A stretch of 64,000 nucleotides of DNA from positions 930,001 through 994,000 of the forward strand of contig NZ_CP085211.1 in the NCBI RefSeq assembly GCF_044797955.1. Direction: 5' to 3'. Positions 31,787-41,313 of this stretch are shown piece by piece (the first letter of the stretch is position 1; every line of letters begins with the position of its first letter). The notes beneath the pieces were generated by a model, which was given only the letters and a program-made list of their open reading frames with translations, did not search any database and had not been told where the DNA came from. A program made the position numbers and the translations under genes. The DNA is from Idiomarina seosinensis_A. GTDB lineage: Bacteria > Pseudomonadota > Gammaproteobacteria > Enterobacterales > Alteromonadaceae.

Positions 31787-34006
31787 TCACTGGGCAATCT
31801 GTACTGGTATCAGCCCGTGATAATTTTCTAATAACTGGGTGAACTCGGCTGCCGGCACAGGTTTACTAAACAGGAATCCCTGGCCAATACCACAGTCCCG
31901 ATTCATTAAGAAATCGACTTGCTGTGATGTTTCTATACCTTCTGCAACCAATTGAATATTTAAGTTTTTAGCCAAGTTGATAATCGTTTGTACAATTACC
32001 GCATCGTCATCGTTTTCCGGCAGATCTTTAACAAATGAACGGTCAATTTTTAATGAGGTTACCGGAAAGTTTTTCAAATAGGATAAAGACGAATAGCCAA
32101 CACCAAAATCATCGATGGCCAGGCTAATGCCATGCTCCCGGATGGCGTGCATGAAGTTGGTATGAGACTGAATATTCTCAATAAACACTTGTTCCGTTAA
32201 TTCCAATTCAATATGGTCTGCCGGCACCTGAGCGTTATTAACAGTCTCCATAATATCATCAACTAAGTCCGGTAAATGCAGCTGCTTGCCGGATATATTG
32301 ATGGCCATGGTTAACTCATCGAAGCCCATTTTGTGCCAGCTATGAAGTTGTTTACAGGCTTCTTTTAAGACAAACTCTGATAACGGGATAATTAAGCCGG
32401 TATCTTCAGCAATGGGTATAAATTGATCCGGGCCCACCACAGTACCGTCTTCCTGCACCCAGCGCACTAAAGCCTCTAAGCCAACAATGCGATAACTCAG
32501 TAAATCAACTTTTGGCTGATAGTACACCTGTAACGCTTCGTTCTCGACTGCGTAACGAAGCTGCTTAACCAGTTCCAGTTTCTGGGCCAAATCGCGGTGT
32601 ACCGCTTTATCGTATAAATGAAACGTATTGCGGCCATTATCTTTAGCTTGATACAACGCCGTATCAGCATTACGAATAAGGTATTCCGGATTAAAGTCAG
32701 CATCGTTAGCGAAAGCGATACCGATAGACGCACTGATAAATAACTCATAATCATCGACAAAGAAGTGCGAATCCAAAGCGGCCAGAAGCTGTTGTGAGAC
32801 CTGCAAGACTTTTTGCCGCTCTTCAGGCTGAAAAATAGCCAGCAAAAATTCATCGCCGCCGGAGCGCGCCAACCGGCTATTATCCGGGGCCAGCTTACTG
32901 ATACGGCGGGCAACGCGGCGCAGCAGCTCGTCGCCTACCGTGTGACCAAGCGCATCATTGACTTCTTTAAAGCGGTCCAGGTCGATAAACAGTACGGCTG
33001 TGTTGGCTGTCTTGTCGGTGTCTCGCAAATGTTCCGCTAACAACCGCATTAGGGCATTACGGTTAATGAGATTGGTCAGCGAGTCGTGTTCGGCCAAGTA
33101 GGCCATTTGCTTTTCAATTCGCTCGCGCTCATCAATTTCACTGTACAGTTCGATATTGGCATCAGCCAGCTGCTGGGCTTTAAAACGGCTTTGCGCCAGA
33201 ATATAAATGACGAAAGTCAGCATCGCGGTAATAAGAAGACCGGCGATTAAGATCGCCAGGGCGATGCCGCCCTGCAATTGGCGCAGTTTTGCCGGCGTTA
33301 ACCACAGCTGCAACTGCCAGCTATTGCCCAACAGTTGCAAGTTTCGTTCGATTTGCCATTCTGGTTTAAGACTAATGTCACCGGCGAACTGATAAAGTGT
33401 TTGTTGCCGATGGCTTATGGCCAACTGAAATCCTTCGGCAATGTTACTGCGAATGACATTGTTCAGTAAGTCCTGCAGGCTGATAATGAGGCCGAGGAAA
33501 CCGGCTTCCCCGGCCCGCTGCAGGCGAGCAAACATAATAATATCACTGCTTAGCCGACCCAAATTACCGGCGTCGCCAACCATGGCGTGGCGATTACCCG
33601 CCGACTCGGTAAGGGTCGGAATTAATTCGGAATCACTGAACCGGGTCCCCAGTAACTGAGGTTGCCGTACGGCTGGATAAAAACGCTGGATGGTTAAATC
33701 AGGAGATAGCCAGACCATGCCCTGAACACTTTGATAGTACAAGGTAATAAGCTCAGCATCATACTGCCAGCGTTGGTCAATAGACTCAGTGCTCTGTTCC
33801 CATTCGCGCGCCAACAGCTCAGTGGCAAATAAATGAGAGGTTAAGTTTTGCCGGATTTCCCGCTGTATATTGAATGCTTCTGACTGCAATGCTTCGTTAA
33901 CTGTCTGGTTTTCCAGATAACGCAAATAACTAAAAGCCAGCACGGTTAATAGCGTGCCGGCAAAAGCTGTTAAAAATACCTGTTTCGCACCAGGGAAAAG
34001 AGTCAT
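31787..34006 (-). CDS. GGDEF-EAL cyclic di-GMP signalling protein with periplasmic sensor
   Basis: Inner-membrane protein of 739 residues. One helix at about residues 11-28 and another at about 247-272 bracket a periplasmic sensing domain (residues 30-245). A coiled linker leads to a GGDEF domain with intact SGGDEF, but no RxxD inhibitory site five residues before it (the position reads PDNS). The EAL domain has VGLEALVRW and the catalytic-loop DDFGVGYSSLSYL. Both catalytic motifs are conserved, so synthesis, degradation or both are possible. It ends 13 bases before the ETF-QO start. Confidence 0.93.
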   Translation of the reverse strand: MTLFPGAKQVFLTAFAGTLLTVLAFSYLRYLENQTVNEALQSEAFNIQREIRQNLTSHLFATELLAREWEQSTESIDQRWQYDAELITLYYQSVQGMVWLSPDLTIQRFYPAVRQPQLLGTRFSDSELIPTLTESAGNRHAMVGDAGNLGRLSSDIIMFARLQRAGEAGFLGLIISLQDLLNNVIRSNIAEGFQLAISHRQQTLYQFAGDISLKPEWQIERNLQLLGNSWQLQLWLTPAKLRQLQGGIALAILIAGLLITAMLTFVIYILAQSRFKAQQLADANIELYSEIDERERIEKQMAYLAEHDSLTNLINRNALMRLLAEHLRDTDKTANTAVLFIDLDRFKEVNDALGHTVGDELLRRVARRISKLAPDNSRLARSGGDEFLLAIFQPEERQKVLQVSQQLLAALDSHFFVDDYELFISASIGIAFANDADFNPEYLIRNADTALYQAKDNGRNTFHLYDKAVHRDLAQKLELVKQLRYAVENEALQVYYQPKVDLLSYRIVGLEALVRWVQEDGTVVGPDQFIPIAEDTGLIIPLSEFVLKEACKQLHSWHKMGFDELTMAINISGKQLHLPDLVDDIMETVNNAQVPADHIELELTEQVFIENIQSHTNFMHAIREHGISLAIDDFGVGYSSLSYLKNFPVTSLKIDRSFVKDLPENDDDAVIVQTIINLAKNLNIQLVAEGIETSQQVDFLMNRDCGIGQGFLFSKPVPAAEFTQLLENYHGLIPVQIAQ

Positions 34007-34050
34007 AACTGCCTTTAGCTTGTTAATAAAGTTTTTTAAAAGGCTCGTTA

Positions 34051-35994
34051 TCAGTTCAATTCGGGCCGGTCACGAAACTCGTCGAGTGCCTCTGGATTAG
34101 CCAGGGCGTCGGTGTTTTTAACCGGCTCGTTATGGACTACATTGCGAACCGCTAATTCCACAATCTTACCACTGATTGTGCGCGGGATGTCAGCCACTTG
34201 CAATATAACAGCCGGAACATGACGGGGGGTTGCATTAGCGCGTACGGTTTTCTTTATTTTGTCCCGCAGCTCATCATCCAGACTGATGTCATCGCGGAGT
34301 TTGACGAACAAAACAACGCGTTCATCGTCTTCATGCTGTTGCCCAATGGCAATACTTTCCATCACTTCGTCGACTTTTTCGACCTGGCGATAAATTTCCG
34401 CTGTACCAATACGAACGCCACCGGGATTCAAAACGGCATCAGAACGGCCATAAATTATCACTCCGCCATGTTCGGTTAACTGCGCAAAGTCGCCGTGAGC
34501 CCAGGTGTTTTCAAAGCGGGCAAAGTAGGCGTTAAAGTAACGTTCGCCATCATCGTCCTGCCAAAAGCCAAGGGGCATAGAAGGAAACGAATTTTCACAG
34601 ACCAATTCGCCTTTCTCGCCTTCGACTGGCTCGCCAGTGTCATTGTAGACATTAACCGCCAGCCCCAGCCCGCGACACTGCAGTTCACCGCGATAGACCG
34701 GTAGAATAGGGCAGCCAAGGGCAAAGCAGGACAGGATATCGGTGCCGCCGGAAATCGAAGACAGACACACATCCGTTTTGATGTCGCGATACACGTAGTC
34801 GAAACTTTCCGGGGGTAAAACCGAACCTGTGGTCAGCAGGGTGCGTAATTTTTCAAGGTCATGAGACTCCCGTGGCTTAACGTCTGCTTTTTCCAGTGCT
34901 GCGAGGTACTTAGCACTGGTACCAAAGACGGTGATACCTTCCTGTTCCGCCACATCCCACAGGAACTTAGCTTCGGGAGCGAACGGAGAACCGTCAAAGA
35001 GCACCAGCGTGGCATCATGAGCCAGCCCGCTGACCAGCCAGTTCCACATCATCCAGCCACAGGTAGTGAAATAAAATAAGACGTCTTCACTGCTCAGATC
35101 AGTATGCAGTCCATGTTCTTTGAGATGCTGTAACAGCGTGCCGCCGGCACCGTGAATAATGCACTTTGGAACACCCGTGGTGCCGGATGAAAACATAATA
35201 TAAAGCGGGTGATTAAATTCGGTAGTGACAAACTCAATATCGGTAGCATCATTGTCAGTTAAGTGCTCCCAGCTGATAACCTGATCCCCTGTCAACTGGT
35301 CACTCTGGTCACTAAAACTAACCAGTATCAGTTGTTCCACACTGTTAAGCTGATCGAGTATATCCGCTACTTTATCTTTAATATTAAGATTTTTGCCATT
35401 GTAAAAATAACCATCGACAGTTAACAACACTTTCGGCTCTATCTGGCCGAAGCGATCGACGACACCCTGCACACCAAAGTCCGGTGAACAAGAGGACCAG
35501 ACAGCACCAAGACTTGTCGTCGCTAACATGGCAACCAGGGTTTCAATGCAATTGGGCATCATTGCAGCGACCCGGTCGCCTTTAACAACGCCGGCTTGCT
35601 TCAGTCCGGCCGCAGTTTGCGCGACAAGCTGATAAAGTTCTCCGTAAGTCAGTTGCTGTCGGCTTCCGTCCTCGCCACGGAAAATCACCGCTACTTTATT
35701 ATCGCGGCGGCGTAACAGATTCTCTGCAAAGTTCAGTTTGCCTTCAGGAAACCATGTTGCTTGCGGTAGTTTTTCCTTATCAACAACAATGTTGTCACCC
35801 TTATCGCCGATAACCTGAAAGTAGTCCCAAATCATTGACCAAAAACATTCACTGTTTTCCACAGACCACTGATAAAGATCCTGGTAATTGGCCAGTGTCT
35901 GGCCTTGCAGCGTATTCACCTGCTGTAAAAAGTCAGTCATTTGTGCATCAGCAATGGTATCTGCCGATGGCTGCCAGAGTGGTGTTGTTGTCAT
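34051..35994 (-). CDS. aacS: Acetoacetyl-CoA synthetase
   Basis: AMP-forming ligase that activates the acetoacetate made by HMG-CoA lyase. The 647-residue length is typical. The AMP-binding signature YIMFSSGTTGVPKC is seen near residue 260, with HGAGGTLLQHLKEH after it and the adenylation-domain elements YGRSDAVLNPGGVRIGTAEIY and RTISGK (catalytic Lys). ATG at 35994 follows GGGAAG; a 24-codon extension upstream into the lyase gene is rejected. It is the last gene of the liu operon, two bases after liuE. Confidence 0.94.
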   Translation of the reverse strand: MTTTPLWQPSADTIADAQMTDFLQQVNTLQGQTLANYQDLYQWSVENSECFWSMIWDYFQVIGDKGDNIVVDKEKLPQATWFPEGKLNFAENLLRRRDNKVAVIFRGEDGSRQQLTYGELYQLVAQTAAGLKQAGVVKGDRVAAMMPNCIETLVAMLATTSLGAVWSSCSPDFGVQGVVDRFGQIEPKVLLTVDGYFYNGKNLNIKDKVADILDQLNSVEQLILVSFSDQSDQLTGDQVISWEHLTDNDATDIEFVTTEFNHPLYIMFSSGTTGVPKCIIHGAGGTLLQHLKEHGLHTDLSSEDVLFYFTTCGWMMWNWLVSGLAHDATLVLFDGSPFAPEAKFLWDVAEQEGITVFGTSAKYLAALEKADVKPRESHDLEKLRTLLTTGSVLPPESFDYVYRDIKTDVCLSSISGGTDILSCFALGCPILPVYRGELQCRGLGLAVNVYNDTGEPVEGEKGELVCENSFPSMPLGFWQDDDGERYFNAYFARFENTWAHGDFAQLTEHGGVIIYGRSDAVLNPGGVRIGTAEIYRQVEKVDEVMESIAIGQQHEDDERVVLFVKLRDDISLDDELRDKIKKTVRANATPRHVPAVILQVADIPRTISGKIVELAVRNVVHNEPVKNTDALANPEALDEFRDRPELN

Positions 35995-35996
35995 AG

Positions 35997-36911
35997 TCAC
36001 TTCCCTTGTTTGGCGAGTTCGGCCAGCGCGACCTGTGAACGCGGGCCATGACCTAAATGTTGGCAAATGCCAGCGCCGGCAGCAATCAGTTTTTCTAAAT
36101 TAATACCGGTGTCGATGCCCATCCCGTGCAGCATATAAACCACATCTTCGGTGGCGACATTGCCACTGGCTCCTTTAGCATAAGGACAGCCGCCTAATCC
36201 GGCTACCGCACTGTCGATGGTCGCGACTCCGACGGGCAGGCATGCACTAATGTTGGCCAGAGCCTGGCCATAGGTATTGTGAAAATGCAGTGCAAGATGT
36301 TCGACAGGTACTTCTGCGGCGACTGCCTGCAGCATTTCTCTGGCCTTTAATGGGGTGCCGGTACCAATGGTGTCACCCAGAGATATTTCATAGCAGCCCA
36401 TGTCATACAGCGTTTTTGCCACCCGCACCACATCGGCTAGCGGCACGTCACCCTGGTAAGGGCAGCCAAGTACGCAAGATACATAGCCCCGCACAGGAAT
36501 ACCTTGTTCTTTGGCAGCGCTGATGACGGGCTGAAAGCGGGCCAGAGATTCATCGATGCTGCAGTTGATATTTTTTTGACTAAACGCTTCAGAAGCAGCG
36601 CCAAATACCGCCACTTCATCAGTATTTACCGCCAGCGCGTTATCAAAACCTTTCAGGTTAGGGGCTAAGCCGGCATAAGTGACACCCTTAGCCCGGTTGA
36701 TACGCTGCATAACGTCTGCACTGTCCGCCATTTGCGGCACCCACTTAGGGCTGACGAAACTGGCGCTTTCGATATAGCTCAGGCCGGCTTCGGTTAGCTG
36801 GTCAATCAATTCAACCTTTGCGGCCGTCGACACAGCCACTTCGTTTTGCAGACCGTCACGAGGACCTACTTCGACGATTTTTACCCGCTCAGGCAGTGAA
36901 GTCGTGGTCAT
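35997..36911 (-). CDS. liuE: Hydroxymethylglutaryl-CoA lyase
   Basis: Cleaves HMG-CoA to acetyl-CoA and acetoacetate, the last step of leucine degradation. The TIM-barrel enzyme has KIVEVGPRDGLQNE at the N-terminus, the metal-binding HFHNTYG and the catalytic-cysteine segment GLGGCPYAKGASGNVATED. 304 residues. GGAGGAA precedes the ATG, which overlaps the liuD stop by one base. Also known as MvaB. Confidence 0.95.
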   Translation of the reverse strand: MTTTSLPERVKIVEVGPRDGLQNEVAVSTAAKVELIDQLTEAGLSYIESASFVSPKWVPQMADSADVMQRINRAKGVTYAGLAPNLKGFDNALAVNTDEVAVFGAASEAFSQKNINCSIDESLARFQPVISAAKEQGIPVRGYVSCVLGCPYQGDVPLADVVRVAKTLYDMGCYEISLGDTIGTGTPLKAREMLQAVAAEVPVEHLALHFHNTYGQALANISACLPVGVATIDSAVAGLGGCPYAKGASGNVATEDVVYMLHGMGIDTGINLEKLIAAGAGICQHLGHGPRSQVALAELAKQGK

Positions 36912-38884
36912 TATTCCTCCTCGGTCATTGCCATTAGCTCATCACCATCGCTGACTAAGTCGCCGGCAGCGTAGTAAATTTCGGTGATCTCACCACTGTG
37001 ACCGGCACGAATGGTGTATTCCATTTTCATCGCTTCCATGATCACCAGCGGCTGATCCTTTTCAACCGTGTCGCCCGGGTTGACCAGCACTTCCATGATA
37101 GTGCCGTTCATTGGTGCCACAAGTCCGCCATGGGCAGCTTCATCAACCAGAGTGTCAGTCACTTTGTGGCGGTGCAGGGTAACCGGACCTTGCTCGGTAA
37201 ATACGGTTAACTCTTGGTCATCCGCGCAAATAAAGCGCTGATAGCGATAGCCATTACGAATGACTGTAAGCTGATCGTCATTAACCTGAACCTGCCAGGT
37301 ACATTGGTTGTCGTCTTCACCGGTAATAAAATGGTCGCCCCGTTGCTCAACAGCAACCACATGTACCTCGCCCTGATGCTGCAGTTCTATTTGATGCACG
37401 GCGGCGTCATTCAGACGCATGGCATTTGCTTGCTGCCAGGGCGATGCGGTAGCAGCCAGCCCATTTTGTCGAGACACAACGTCATACAAAGCAGCCTCTG
37501 TGCCAATTCGCTGAATATCAATGTCATCAGCGGGCATCAGCGATTGTTCGTGTTGCTGAATAAACTCTGTGGTCAGGTTCATTTGCACAAATTCGGGATG
37601 ACTGGCTAAGCGGTGTAAAAAGTCGATATTGGTAGTTAGACCGGTTAACCGGTACTGACGTAACGCCCGTTGCAGTTTTAATAGCGCCCGCTGGCGGTCA
37701 GTATCCCAGACAATCAACTTAGCGATCATTGGATCATAGAACGAAGAGATTTCATCGCCTTCGGTAATACCGGTATCGATACGTACACCCGGTTCACCTT
37801 CAGGCGTGCGTAAATGGCGGATCTGGCCGGTACAGGGTAGAAAGTCGTTGTCCGGATCTTCTGCGTAAATCCGTGCCTCAAAAGCGTGACCGGTGACTTG
37901 AATATCATCTTGTATCAGCGGCAGTGGCTGGCCTGAAGCAACTAACAGTTGCCACTCGACTAAATCCTGACCCGTTACCATTTCGGTCACCGGGTGTTCA
38001 ACCTGTAGCCGGGTGTTCATCTCCATAAAGAAAAACTCACCGCTTTGGTCGTACAGGAACTCGACCGTACCGGCGCCTACATAGTCAATGGCCTGGGCAG
38101 CTTTTACGGCAGCCTCACCCATGGCTTTACGAGTGCTCTCAGTCAGTGCCGGGGCAGGGGCTTCTTCCAGCACCTTTTGGTGGCGACGTTGTACTGAGCA
38201 ATCACGCTCGGCTAAATATACGGCGTTACCATGCTCGTCACAAAACACCTGGATTTCGACGTGACGTGGATTACGGATAAAGCGCTCGAACAGCATTTTG
38301 TCGTTGCCAAACGAGGAATTTGCTTCGCGCTTGGCTGAGGCCAGCGCCTGGTCAAACTCGTCAATGCTTTCGACCACCCGCATGCCTTTGCCGCCGCCGC
38401 CATAGGCTGCTTTTAAGAGTAACGGGAAGCCAACTTCTTCGGCTTTCGCTTTTAATGCTGCGGGCTCTTGCTCGCTGCCATGGTAACCGGGCACTAACGG
38501 CACGCCGGCTTCCTGCATAATGGCTTTGGCGGCACTTTTTGAGCCCATTGCGGCGATTGATGATACCGGAGGGCCAACAAAGATCACGTTGTTTTGCTGA
38601 CATAAATCAGCAAACGCTTCGTTTTCGGATAAAAAGCCATAGCCCGGGTGAATTGCTTCGGCAGCGGTTTGTTTGGCAGCGTCGATGATCTTGTCGGCGC
38701 GCAAATAGCTGTCACTGCTGGCAGCCGGGCCGATATGAATGGCTTCGTCGGCTAAAGAGACATGGCGTGAATTGCGATCGGCATCCGAGTAAACCGCAAT
38801 GGTGCGAATGCCCATGGATTTTGCTGTGGCAATGATACGACAGGCAATTTCACCACGGTTGGCAATCAATAATGATTTAATCAT
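36911..38884 (-). CDS. liuD: Methylcrotonyl-CoA carboxylase, biotin-carboxylase/biotin-carrier subunit
   Basis: Alpha subunit of 3-methylcrotonyl-CoA carboxylase. The N-terminal biotin carboxylase domain has HPGYGFLSENEAFAD, the ATP-grasp loop KAAYGGGGKGMR and MNTRLQVEHPVTEM. The C-terminal biotinyl domain has VIMEAMKMEYTIRAG, the lysine near residue 620 being the biotin attachment site. 657 residues, complete. It requires biotin-protein ligase and biotin supply; a YigM-like transporter lies on the other side of the regulator in this window. Confidence 0.95.
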   Translation of the reverse strand: MIKSLLIANRGEIACRIIATAKSMGIRTIAVYSDADRNSRHVSLADEAIHIGPAASSDSYLRADKIIDAAKQTAAEAIHPGYGFLSENEAFADLCQQNNVIFVGPPVSSIAAMGSKSAAKAIMQEAGVPLVPGYHGSEQEPAALKAKAEEVGFPLLLKAAYGGGGKGMRVVESIDEFDQALASAKREANSSFGNDKMLFERFIRNPRHVEIQVFCDEHGNAVYLAERDCSVQRRHQKVLEEAPAPALTESTRKAMGEAAVKAAQAIDYVGAGTVEFLYDQSGEFFFMEMNTRLQVEHPVTEMVTGQDLVEWQLLVASGQPLPLIQDDIQVTGHAFEARIYAEDPDNDFLPCTGQIRHLRTPEGEPGVRIDTGITEGDEISSFYDPMIAKLIVWDTDRQRALLKLQRALRQYRLTGLTTNIDFLHRLASHPEFVQMNLTTEFIQQHEQSLMPADDIDIQRIGTEAALYDVVSRQNGLAATASPWQQANAMRLNDAAVHQIELQHQGEVHVVAVEQRGDHFITGEDDNQCTWQVQVNDDQLTVIRNGYRYQRFICADDQELTVFTEQGPVTLHRHKVTDTLVDEAAHGGLVAPMNGTIMEVLVNPGDTVEKDQPLVIMEAMKMEYTIRAGHSGEITEIYYAAGDLVSDGDELMAMTEEE

Positions 38885-38897
38885 GCTAGTTCCTGTA

Positions 38898-39683
38898 TTA
38901 ACTGTCGTTGCGCCAGGCGGCCGGGCGCTTTTCTAAAAACGCTGATAAGCCTTCCTGGCCCTCGTCCGATACGCGAATTTTGGCAATTTCTTCTATCGTA
39001 TGCTGTCTGACGCGTTCATCAACAGGGCGCGAACCAACGTTGGCTATCAGCTGTTTACAGGCGGCGACCGCCTGTGGACTGTTATTGAGTAACGCATCCA
39101 GCCATTCGTTTAGAGCATTGTCAAAATCATCGACAATACGGTGTACCAAACCTAATTGTTGTGCCTCGTCAGCAAAAAAACGTTCTGCAGTCAGCAGATA
39201 CCGGCGTGCCTGACGTTCACCCATGGCTTTGACTACGTAAGGGCTGATAACAGCCGGAATTAAGCCAATTTTAACTTCGCTTAAACAAAAACTACTCTTA
39301 GGCTGGGCTAACACCATATCTGCGCAGGCGGCAAGTCCTACTGCGCCGCCAAAGGCCGCACCTTGTACTAATGCTATAGTGGGTTTAGACAGTTGATCGA
39401 GGCGTTGCATTAGCAGGCTAAGCTGGCCGGCGTCATCAATATTCTGCTGATAATCCTTGTCAGCCATCGATCGCATCCAGTTAAGATCGGCACCGGCGGA
39501 AAAGTTTTTGCCTTGTGACTGCAAAACTAACACGCGCACGTTGTCGTCGTTGTCGGCCTTATTAAGAGCCTCAAGCAACTCTGTAATCATGATATCGTCA
39601 AAGGCGTTATGCTCGTCGGGACGATTTAAAGTTAGCCGCGCGACACCCCTGGCATCGACATCGTAACGGGTATATTGACTCAT
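38898..39683 (-). CDS. liuC: Methylglutaconyl-CoA hydratase (enoyl-CoA hydratase family)
   Basis: Crotonase-fold enzyme hydrating 3-methylglutaconyl-CoA to HMG-CoA in leucine degradation. The oxyanion-hole segments GKNFSAGADLNWM and ALVQGAAFGGAVGLAACADMV are visible, with SEVKIGLIPAVISPYV as the catalytic Glu region. ATG at 39683 follows GGAGGTTCCG; a longer in-frame start overlaps liuB and is rejected. 261 residues. Specific substrate is inferred from its place between the two carboxylase subunit genes. Confidence 0.93.
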   Translation of the reverse strand: MSQYTRYDVDARGVARLTLNRPDEHNAFDDIMITELLEALNKADNDDNVRVLVLQSQGKNFSAGADLNWMRSMADKDYQQNIDDAGQLSLLMQRLDQLSKPTIALVQGAAFGGAVGLAACADMVLAQPKSSFCLSEVKIGLIPAVISPYVVKAMGERQARRYLLTAERFFADEAQQLGLVHRIVDDFDNALNEWLDALLNNSPQAVAACKQLIANVGSRPVDERVRQHTIEEIAKIRVSDEGQEGLSAFLEKRPAAWRNDS

Positions 39684-39696
39684 CGGAACCTCCGGG

Positions 39697-41304
39697 TTAC
39701 ATGCGGAAGACGCCGAAGCGGCTATCTTCAATAGGAGAATTTAACGAGGCTGCAATGCTTAAACCCAGCACTTCACGTGTCTGCGCCGGGTCGATAATGC
39801 CGTCGTCCCACAATCGACCTGAAGCATAGTAGGGGTGGCCCTGCTGCTCATACTGGTCAATGATCGGCTGCTTGAGTTCCTGCTCTTGTTGTTCGCTCAT
39901 GCTTTCGCCTTTGCGGGCCAGGTTATCTTTAGTCACCTGCGCCATAACACCTGCGGCCTGTTCTCCTCCCATTACCGAAATGCGGGCATTGGGCCACATA
40001 AACATCATGGTAGGATCATAAGCCCGGCCACACATGCCGTAGTTACCGGCACCATAACTACCGCCAATGAGCACGGTAAACTTAGGCACATTAGCGCAAG
40101 AAACCGCCATTACCATTTTGGCGCCGTGTTTGGCGATACCTTCGGCTTCGTATTTTTTACCAACCATAAAGCCGGTGATGTTTTGCAAAAATACCAGCGG
40201 AATTTTGCGCTGCGCGCACAACTCAATAAAATGCGCGCCTTTTTGCGCACTTTCCGAGAACAAAATTCCATTGTTGGCAACGATCCCAACCGGGTAGCCG
40301 TGAATACGGGCAAAGCCGGTGACCAGGGTATTACCGTAATTGGTTTTAAACTCATCAAAATCAGAATCGTCGACCACGCGGGCAATAACTTCGTGCACAT
40401 CGTAGGGCTTGCGCAGGTCTGTGCCGACAATCCCGTAAATTTCTTTGGCATCAAAGCGTGGTGGCTTGCCCGGCGCGCGATCCAGTTCAGTTGGTTGAGG
40501 CCGGTTCAGGCGTGCTACAGAACGGCGCGCCAGAGCTAATGCATGTTCGTCGTTATGAGCAAAATGGTCAGCAACACCGGAAATCCGTGTGTGTACATCG
40601 GCACCACCTAACTCTTCGGCACTGACTTCTTCACCGGTTGCTGCTTTAACCAATGGCGGCCCTGCTAAGAAGATAGTTCCTTGCTCTTTAACAATGACAC
40701 TCTCGTCGGCCATCGCCGGGACATAAGCACCACCGGCGGTACACAGGCCCATGACCACGGCAATTTGTGGAATGCCTTTGGCTGACATTTTGGCCTGGTT
40801 AAAGAAAATACGACCAAAGTGGTCTTTATCCGGAAAGACTTCATCCTGGCGGGGCAAGTTAGCACCACCGGAATCGACCAGGTAAATACAAGGTAAGTGA
40901 CAGCGCTCGGCGATTTCCTGCGCGCGCAAATGCTTTTTAACCGTCAGGGGGTAATAGGTGCCGCCTTTAACGGTCGCATCGTTAGCCACAATCATGCACT
41001 GGACACCTTCTACCTGGCCAATACCGGCGACCACACCGGCGGCAGGAACATAATCGTCGTAACAATCCCAGGCTGCAAACTGGCCGACTTCTAAAAACGG
41101 AGAGCCGGCGTCCAGTAGTTTATTGATGCGATCACGGGGCAACAACTTACCCCGTGATAAATGACGTTCCTGATATTTCGGGCCGCCACCTTGTTTAATC
41201 TGAGCGACTTTTTCCTGTAAATCAGTGACCACTTCTTGCATGGCCTGCTGATTTGCTTTGAATTGCTCGTCGCGGGTATTAACTTTACTGGTTAAAATCG
41301 CCAC
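39697..41304 (-). CDS. liuB: Methylcrotonyl-CoA carboxylase, carboxyltransferase subunit
   Basis: Beta subunit of 3-methylcrotonyl-CoA carboxylase, 535 residues. It has YLVDSGGANLPRQDEVFPDK and TAGGAYVPAMADESVIVK, both typical of this family rather than propionyl-CoA carboxylase beta (YLVDSGGANLP in particular), and INSFMVG-like FMVGKKYEAEGI. GTG start at 41304 with AAGGAG upstream. Acts with LiuD in the cytoplasm. Confidence 0.95.
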   Translation of the reverse strand: MAILTSKVNTRDEQFKANQQAMQEVVTDLQEKVAQIKQGGGPKYQERHLSRGKLLPRDRINKLLDAGSPFLEVGQFAAWDCYDDYVPAAGVVAGIGQVEGVQCMIVANDATVKGGTYYPLTVKKHLRAQEIAERCHLPCIYLVDSGGANLPRQDEVFPDKDHFGRIFFNQAKMSAKGIPQIAVVMGLCTAGGAYVPAMADESVIVKEQGTIFLAGPPLVKAATGEEVSAEELGGADVHTRISGVADHFAHNDEHALALARRSVARLNRPQPTELDRAPGKPPRFDAKEIYGIVGTDLRKPYDVHEVIARVVDDSDFDEFKTNYGNTLVTGFARIHGYPVGIVANNGILFSESAQKGAHFIELCAQRKIPLVFLQNITGFMVGKKYEAEGIAKHGAKMVMAVSCANVPKFTVLIGGSYGAGNYGMCGRAYDPTMMFMWPNARISVMGGEQAAGVMAQVTKDNLARKGESMSEQQEQELKQPIIDQYEQQGHPYYASGRLWDDGIIDPAQTREVLGLSIAASLNSPIEDSRFGVFRM

Positions 41305-41313
41305 GGTTGCTCC

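Noticed and set aside
34007..34050. Terminator after aacS
   Set aside because: Only a GCCTTT/AAAGGC pairing with a long AT-rich loop is present; not convincing.
39835..40539. Open reading frame of 234 codons on the + strand
   Set aside because: It lies wholly antisense to liuB, a clear carboxyltransferase gene, and its His/Phe-rich translation matches no family.
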